Below, one piece after another: positions 57,201 through 64,000 of a DNA stretch of 64,000 bases. Location: NCBI GenBank assembly GCA_036320915.1, contig JAXBDG010000010.1:434001-498000 (forward strand), written 5' to 3'. Source of the stretch: Linnemannia elongata. Its lineage: Eukaryota > Mortierellomycota > Mortierellomycetes > Mortierellales > Mortierellaceae. A model generated the notes under the pieces. The model saw only the letters and a list, made by a program, of their open reading frames with translations. It did not search any database and was not told the DNA's origin. The position numbers were made by a program, and so were the translations under genes. Numbering within the stretch: the stretch's first letter is position 1; every line of letters begins with the position of its first letter.

Positions 57201-57606
57201 CACGTTTATTTCATATCTCAAACGACTTGTTCCCTGACAATTTTTTCTTTGGCTCTTTTTTCCACCCTCTTCTCCCCTCCACCCTCTTCTCCCCTCCACC
57301 CTCTTCTCCCCTCCACCCTCTTCTCCCCTCCACCCCTACTTTAAACTCTCCGACCGATCCCAACCCCCCCTGTATTCCTGAGGATAGCAAACCCGCACAT
57401 CGACGATTTTGGAATACGGCAACCCCGAGGGCGCCTCGGCAATGGCTCGTTTGGTCGGCATGCCCTGCGGTGTTGCAACCCAGTTGGTCTTGGATGGCGT
57501 TATCCGTACCCCCGGCATCTTGGCCCCCATGTCTGCAGATATTAACGATCCTCTGATCAAGGGTATTGAGGCTGAGGGTGTTGTCTGCCATGAGGAGATT
57601 CTGTAA
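54294..57606 (+). CDS. LYS9: saccharopine dehydrogenase (NADP+, L-glutamate-forming)
   Basis: Penultimate step of the fungal alpha-aminoadipate lysine pathway: it condenses aminoadipate semialdehyde with glutamate to form saccharopine. Nine exons: 54294-54304, 54471-54556, 55339-55576, 55678-55786, 55923-56324, 56503-56549, 56661-56738, 56857-57013 and 57388-57606. All are in phase, for 448 residues (yeast Lys9 is 446). Landmarks: MATKKILLLGSGFVAEPCVE (Rossmann GxGxxxxP), ISLDVNDEVALDAAIAEHDV, VVISLIPYTHHAQVIKSAIK, NEIGVDPGVDHLYALKTINE, YCGGLPAPEASNNPLGYKFS, WSSRGVLLAL, YPNRDS, WLGMFSATPVTRRGNYLDTL and MARLVGMPCGVATQLVLDG. The first coding exon has 11 bases. Intron 2 is long (782 bases) and intron 8 contains a 17-base minisatellite. 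No upstream ORF of note. Confidence 0.96.
54963..54990 (+). repeat. (CAGT)n microsatellite in LYS9 intron 2
   Basis: Five to six perfect agtc/cagt units within the 782-base intron. There is no coding consequence. Confidence 0.8.
57262..57337 (+). repeat. 17-base minisatellite in LYS9 intron 8
   Basis: More than four copies of ccaccctcttctcccct in perfect tandem within the 374-base intron, pyrimidine only on the plus strand. They merge into the natural polypyrimidine character of the intron ahead of the 57388 exon. Confidence 0.9.
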
Positions 57607-60233
57607 ATCAAAAATATCACATCTTGTACACACACACATATATACACGTCTTCATACGTAATAAAAAGGCGATTCAGTTGAAACGAAGTGAAGAGTAGAG
57701 TAGGGTGTGGAAAAGAGACAGAACGACAAGAAGCAAACGAAACAAAGCAAAACAGGGGGAAGATCTTATAAAATGAATGCGGAGTTTGCGAGTGGTGGAA
57801 GAGAGAGATGTTGCGCAGTCGTAAAAAAAAAAAAAAAAAAAAAAGAGTTTCATGAACGCGAGATCAGCTCACTCATCAGTGAAAACCAAAATGATAAACG
57901 AACGGTCCTTGAAAACCAAGAAATACGCGAAAGTTTGTAGAAACGGCTTTGCCATTTGGCCGAAAGGGAAAAAGCAGAAGAGAGGAAAGAATAGAAAAGG
58001 GTTGCGTGGATTCACTGTTTAATAGAAGCAAAAAAGCACAGACAGATAGACAGACACATCTATAATTGTGCGACACTCCCTCATGACGATGGTTTTATCG
58101 GCATCCTGTCTGTCTGTCTAAGTTTGTTGTCCGCGCACGATTCCATTCCTATCTTTGCTTATTCCTCATTCCAAGCGGAAATAAAAAAATCTTGTGTTGG
58201 CATACAACGGCCCGTTGGCCTGCCTGTCTGTCTGCGCCCAGGCTTTTGCTTTGCTAATCGTTCGTTTTAGGTATGTGTGTCGCACTAATTCAGTGCAGAG
58301 CGAGTTGATGAGACTTGTGGATACAAAGTGGGTGGGTGAGGGTGAGTGGCAGACAGAAAAAAGTGATAGAGAGAGAGCACTTGTCCCACATGGCCACGGC
58401 CAACTGCATGCCATTACGCAGCACACAGCATTCTTGGACAATAGAGCGAAGAAGAAACAAAAGAGATAAAAAGGGAGGACAAATGAGGGAACAAAAGAAG
58501 CATTAGTCTTATTTTTATGAGAGGATATCTGATCCTTCTTTTTGTTTTGCGTTTTGTGTTTACGTGTGCGTGCGTGTGTTGTTAAAACGTGTTGGCGAAG
58601 TGTACCTACTCTTCCTTCTCGTTCTCCTTCCCCACTACCCCCCCCTTATTTGTCTGCAGGTCTGGACCATCTTTTCTCACCTTTCAACGCGGAACAGGAA
58701 TAAAACAAAAACAAACAGAAAACAAAATAAAAACCAAAGCCCGCTCATCATTTGAAGAAAAGGACCCTTGTTTCTCATGTTTCTCAGTGTCTCTGTCTCT
58801 CGTCGCATCTCGTTTCTGTTGTCTTATCGGTCCCGATGTTGAAAACAAAAAACTACAACAAAGAAGGACCATCCCCCATGGGTTCATGCTCGTCTCTTAT
58901 CATCACGGCCGTTCATTAATGATCTTTCCCTTTGTTCATATCACACATCCTTTGGACCGACCGTGTCACCTACCTCTTCCTTGTTTTCTTTCCAGTCACC
59001 CGCCCTCGTTATATTTATTTATTTTTTATCCGTACGTTCACCCCTCTTCTCTCTTTGTTTTTACCCCTGGACTCTCTTTTTCTTTGTCTCTTCCCCCCCT
59101 CCCCTGTTGTCGTCTTTCCTCCCTCAACCCATCCAACAAGACCCCACCACTCTCCGTCCGCCCGCCCTTTGCCACTGCACCCTCCACCTCCACTCCACTT
59201 GTACCAATCATGTCAATTCGATTTTGACATTTTCGATCCAATTCACTTTTCACTTTTTAATATTACTTTCTCCAACTTTCGCTTTCTACCCCTTCCCACT
59301 CTTTCTCACCTCTTCACCTCCCATTCATTCGTTGATCACTCCCGTGGTCTTACTTTCCACCCTTCATCGTCACCCGTAACCCATCCCAACCCCCTCTTTT
59401 TTTTTATTTTTCCCGCCTAACCAGTTTTTGTTGTATTTGACGTTCTCACCCTTCTGCGGCGGATGAAATAGTCTCGCCCACCGAACCCTCTCACTCACTC
59501 TCTCTCTCTCTCTCATTTCTTTCTTTCGCTCTTTCACCCACCTTCTCTCCCTCTTTTTCTCCTTCAGAGTAAGTCTCGTTTTTTTTTGTTTCCTCCCACC
59601 CTCGCTCAACCTCTCTCGTCTTTTGCGCGCGCATTCTCCCTCTTTTGTCTGTCCACAGGATCGGTTATTTTTTGATGCTGTTTTCCTGTTTTTGTTTTCT
59701 TTTTCACTTTTATTATTATTGTTGTTTGTTTTTCATTGTTCTCCTTTCATCCCTTCTTTGCTTCTTCCTTCCATCTGTCCTTCTTTCATTCTTTCTCTTT
59801 CTTTCTCATTCTACTCTTCCCACTTGATTTCAATATTCTTTGCCTTTCCATTTCCCATCCTATCCCTTCCCCTCCCCTTCTCCCTGCCTTCCCCCCATTG
59901 GTATTATTATTTAATATCCTTTGGTATCATAAAATCCTATTCAGTCCTTCCTTCCAATTTGACGTCCTGTATCTTTTTGTATTTGCTAATTCATTTCCGT
60001 TCTTTTTTCTTTTGAATTCATCTTTTCTCTCTTCTCTCTCTCTCTCTCTCTCTCCCTTCCACCCCTCCCATCCACTCTCACTATCTCTCCCCTTCTCTCC
60101 CCTTACCAATCCATCGATCGTCGTCGTCGTCGATCAGGCCGTTCGCTCCTCTTCACACACGCTCTCTCACAATCGTTCTTTATTTCACCCAGGCACAGAA
60201 AAGCACACTTACCCTTGCACTCACACTAACACC
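57607..60233. other. intergenic / long pyrimidine-rich leader of the Gln-rich gene
   Basis: 2.6 kb. The left part holds the LYS9 3' UTR and an A run near 57823-57844. From about 58930 to 60230 the plus strand is heavily C+T (many TCTC, CCTT and TTCT blocks), which keeps several frames open without evidence of coding. This looks like a long 5' leader or promoter, as seen on a smaller scale before other genes here. Confidence 0.55.
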
Positions 60234-60495
60234 ATGCACCTTCGTCCTCACCTTGGGTCGTCAGGCAACCCAGAGGACCCCAAATCTGTCGCCCATCCTC
60301 CTCTCCGATCCTTCTCATATCCATCCCTCCCAACAACCCAGCCACACTTTCGACCTGAAAGAGACGACCCCGCACAACCGCCTCTTCGACAGACCACTTT
60401 CCCGCCAGATCGGACATCAATTGCCGACCGTACCATGTCTTCATCTTCCTCAGCAACTCACCACCTCCACCATTTCCAACAACAACATTATCATC

Positions 60496-60541
<46 letters not shown>

Positions 60542-60864
60542 TACCCTAGACCATTCACAAGAACACCGACACTATCATCCAAATCAATCATCCATATCCT
60601 CCCCTTCCTCTGAACAGGATCAGCAGTATTACGAGACACCTCCTACCTCCACTCTCCCGCGGCACCAATATCCAACCCATACTAGTTATCCAGAGCAACA
60701 AAGACACTTGCAGCAGCGTTGGCATACCGGATCATCCCCCTCATTATCATCGCACCACAGCGGCCGTGACCAAGGTCAAGACGATAACTTTGTACATAAT
60801 CAGAACCATAACGGACATCAACACCAGGATCGACTGTTTTCCCAAACAATAGATCACTCAACAG

Positions 60865-60901
<37 letters not shown>

Positions 60902-63900
60902 GCTGCAGCATCGGCACCATCTTGACAATACCCCACTCCGAGACCAGTACGATGATGATTCGCCCCGACCTAACCATACCTATTCACGGCATACCCAGCT
61001 TTCGCCTGCTTACTCATCTCACCCAGCTGCACACAGCCAATACCAATCGATCCAACGGCAAGAGCAGCAACAACAACGGATGGAACAGACGCAGCAGCAA
61101 CAGCATCCGCATGAACAGCAACGTCAGCATACTGGTTCTTCGTCGTCGCATGATCAAATACAACGGCAATATTATAATAACCTTGAGCAACATAAGCAAC
61201 AACCTCCACAGCAACAACAAACCTTTGACTCTCAGGCGCAGGATGGGCATGGTCCAGGGGTTGGTTTGCATACTGCTGCAAGTCAGCAACGATATACCCA
61301 TGGACCGATCGGGCGTGGGCAAGATTTCGGATCGAACTTGAGTGCACAACAGCTTCACTCACACCAACAGCCATATCGACACCAGCAACAATCTCAACTC
61401 CAGCTCCATTCAAACCAGCCACCATACCAGCATGCATCACTACCGTCTTCTTCCTCCCCTTCTTCGCATTCAGCCAACCCTTCCTATTCCACCTCGCACT
61501 CTTTTTCCGCTTCCCTTTCCGTGCAACCGTACCTCCCTCGATCATCCTCTGCGTTTACTTCTATGTCAGCTCGTTCGCCTTCTCCTAGCGCATCCTTCCA
61601 ACGACATCGCGCAAGAACTCTTTCGTCTGTTTCCCCTTACTTTTCGTCGTCGTCAAAACCATCTTCATCTTACCCCTCTGAAGTCCCCATTACTGCCCTC
61701 GACAGTGAAGCTTACGTGTCTTCCAACTCACGACAGCCCTCTCCCGAATGGAATCCGAGGCGAAAACGGGGTCGCGCTAATCAATTCGCGGGTTCTGGGA
61801 GCGGAGGTAGTGGCGGGAATACCAGCGGCGGCGGTCAATTGACGCCTCAGGCGACCTATTACCAACGACATTCGTCGCAGGATGCACCCATGACAATGGC
61901 AGCGCCAACCACTTCGGCGACAACAGCATCGATATCAACAACCATCCCAACAAGTCCCTATGTTTCTTCTTATTCGAGCTCCCTGCCATCTGATCTCTGG
62001 ATGGGAGAACGCCTTATCTCTATACCATCTTCTGGATCATCCCATACAGGGGATAACACTCTTCGGTCCCGGCCATTGGAACGATCTGAAGACCGCCAGT
62101 GGTGGTCACAGCGAGAGCATTTTGAATCGGCGACAGGTACTAGTTCTGTCGGATCTAGATCTCGATCTGGTTCCGGACCTGGCGTGGCTGGTGGGACGAG
62201 ACAGGACGGAATTGCGGCACTGGATATTCCCAAGACATACGGGCAAAACAAACGGCCGCTCATTCTTTCGCCTCCCGTTGGATCCGACTCTTTTGCATCC
62301 TTTGACCGTGCCTTTCCTTCAGCCTCATTTGGATCGTCCCTTCAGCCACACCAACACACACACCATCAACATCCACACTCACACCAAAGCCAACAGCTTC
62401 AACAAGGGCAACAACAGCACCAGCAGCACGCTCAGTCACAAGAAAGGAGTCTGGAAGCAGGGATGAGTGGGTCAAGGGCGAACGAGACGCAGGAACAGAG
62501 AGCAGCTCAGCAACAACAGCTTCACCAGCATGACCAAAACAACAATGGCAGCACATCAACGGCGACCTCAACAACAACCACCCGAGAGACGCTGTCTGAG
62601 AGTGCGCCCAGAACGAACCCCTCGTTTTCAAGCCCTCGACGCACGGCTCAGACTCTCCCTATGCCTCACTTCCGCGGACAGCTGGTGCAGCCACAGTCGG
62701 GCGACAGCTCCTATCAACGTCGGTTCTATTCTTCAACATACCCATCGATCAAGTCATCTGGTTCAACCACAGCCGCCGCGCACACCACAGCCAGCGCTGG
62801 CATGGTATCTGCAGCTAGCGCTAGTGACCATTCGTCGTCGGGAATGATGACAACGGGAACTACATCATCATCAACATTGGTGGGACGGCAGACTGGCTCC
62901 AAATCAGCTTCACCATCGCCTGGGTCATCGATGCGCAAATCTGCGAGTGTGAAGCGGCTAGTTCAGCTAACCGACGCTTCAAGCAGTGGTAGCAATCCTT
63001 TAAGTGGCGCCGGAGGGTCACAGGACGCGTCAGGAATCGTCAGCATTCAGTTGGGTCGGTTGCTGATCTCGACTCGTCAGCATATCAGAGGGTTTCTTGA
63101 CTCGCTTATTCACCCGCGAAGTGATGGTATTTCCAAAGGTAAATACGGATAGCAACTCCTAAAAGCAATGATCATGTAAACAAACAGCGCAGACGTCTGG
63201 AATGATTCTAAGCATCTCCCTATTCTTCTTCGCCTTTTTTCTTCTTTTCTTGTTTTCCCGCACCCCCCTTGTAATTCTATTCTTGAAACCTCACTTGATG
63301 ATTGTTTTTTTCTTGCGTACTCTTCTGTGGTATCGCATTCGTTTATTATTTTTCTTTTGGACTCATGTAACCTAGATGACATCAACGCGGTCCATCCCAA
63401 TCTAGAACGCGTGCTTCTGGACCTGCTCAACGGCATGCTACAGTCGCACAACGCCTTTGCGGCCAGGGACAACATCTCGTCTCAGGAACAGCCTATGACG
63501 TTTCGTCCCACCCTCGTCCGATCCTTAGCCCATCTGCAGGAACTTTTATCTCCCACCCCTTGTTATCCTTCTTCTTCCACAAACAGCGCCCACGTCAGCG
63601 ACTCCGCCCCTATCCCCACCCATGCGCTACTTTCATCCCTGTCCTCGTCGTCTTCGTCTCTACTCGGCTCGCCTTCGCGGTCTTTATCTTCATCACCCTT
63701 GTCGCCATCTTTACCCTTGGCCAACAGGAGTTCCGAGGATTTGAATGCAGCTGACATCAGCAGGCGACATAGACTGCATTCTCGTCACCCACCTTCGCGG
63801 CTATCGACATCCACTTCTTACTACTCTGAAGCCATGGATACGGAAACAGATGTCGAATCGGATACGGATCTCCTTCTCGAGAGTGGTTTAGCTGGAGGTC

Positions 63901-64000
63901 GCACGACAACATTGAATCCCGACATCCGTCTTAGTTCCCTGAGTACCACACCAGTTGCCTCTGGAGCAACTACACCCGCCCCTACTGTAACTACTCCTTT
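60234..64000 (+). CDS. large Gln/Ser/His-rich protein (3' part outside window)
   Basis: Exon 1 runs 60234-63138 (968 codons) and exon 2 begins at 63376 and stays open to the window end, so the protein exceeds 1170 residues. The start is the caccATG followed by MHLRPHLGSSGNPEDPKSVA. The frame is open upstream, but that sequence is a pyrimidine-rich leader. It is mostly disordered: poly-Gln runs of about 17 (60495-60540) and 14 residues (60866-60905), His/Gln-rich blocks, then long Ser-rich stretches (SPSASFQRHRARTLSSVSPY, SSKPSSSYPSEVP). A short helical-looking region spans the splice site (SIQLGRLLISTRQHIRGFLD, DDINAVHPNLERVLLDLLNG). The rest is again Ser/Thr/Pro-rich. I do not recognise the family. 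Composition suggests a transcriptional or signalling scaffold, which is a guess. Confidence 0.72.

Noticed and set aside
59736..60233. N-terminal extension of the Gln-rich protein from an upstream ATG at 59736
   Set aside because: The sequence is a C+T-rich leader that keeps frames open by composition. The caccATG at 60234 is the better start.

Overview
The window is nuclear DNA of a filamentous fungus. Most genes carry several short GT-AG introns, and the families present are fungal: a Zn2Cys6 regulator, Chs7, Lys9, an ENA-type ATPase and a GPI-anchored mannoprotein. Expanded F-box genes, a Crypton/Ndc10-like gene, an intact Fanzor, and many A/T homopolymers of 20-36 bases suggest an early-diverging lineage, most likely Mortierellomycota. 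That placement is inference. No bacterial or organellar DNA was seen.

Layout. A Zn2Cys6 transcription factor running off the left edge (minus), an R-SNARE of the VAMP/Snc type (plus), an MP88-like GPI protein (minus), a C2-domain protein with an Asn-rich tail (plus) and ATP7 (minus) fill 1-13.8 kb. An apparent composite transposon occupies about 13.98-21.91 kb. It holds a FEN1/XPG-like PIN nuclease joined in frame to a Fanzor (TnpB-like) RuvC nuclease on the minus strand, and a decayed Mutator-like (MULE) transposase on the plus strand. It is bounded by a candidate 13-base terminal inverted repeat and an 8-base direct repeat. Housekeeping genes then resume: MRPL27 (minus), MAK21 (plus), and an ENA-type P-type ATPase (plus). 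From 31 to 43.7 kb comes an accessory stretch: a small acidic protein, an F-box pseudogene, a broken relative of the Crypton-like gene, a 95-residue orphan, a tRNA-like/tandem-repeat patch, an intact Crypton-derived GCR1_C-like gene, an F-box/LRR gene and an unknown gene. The right part carries a CSC1/OSCA channel, CHS7, NXT1 (minus), LYS9 and the start of a very long Gln-rich protein running off the right edge.

The main discovery candidate is the FEN1/XPG-Fanzor gene. All five exons join in phase into about 1317 residues, and both nuclease active sites look complete. The 190 bases between its stop codon and the element end can fold into two UUCG-capped hairpins, as expected for a guide (omega) RNA scaffold. 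The transposase beside it is dead, with a stop, frameshifts and a 113-base duplication, so the nuclease gene has outlived its presumed mobiliser.

Gene-structure oddities include a start codon split by an intron (VAMP), first coding exons of 6 bases (NXT1) and 11 bases (LYS9), two GC-AG introns (C2 gene and CHS7), and an intron that splits the DKTGT motif of the ATPase. All splice calls were made by eye from reading frame, splice signals and family conservation. There is no transcript evidence here.
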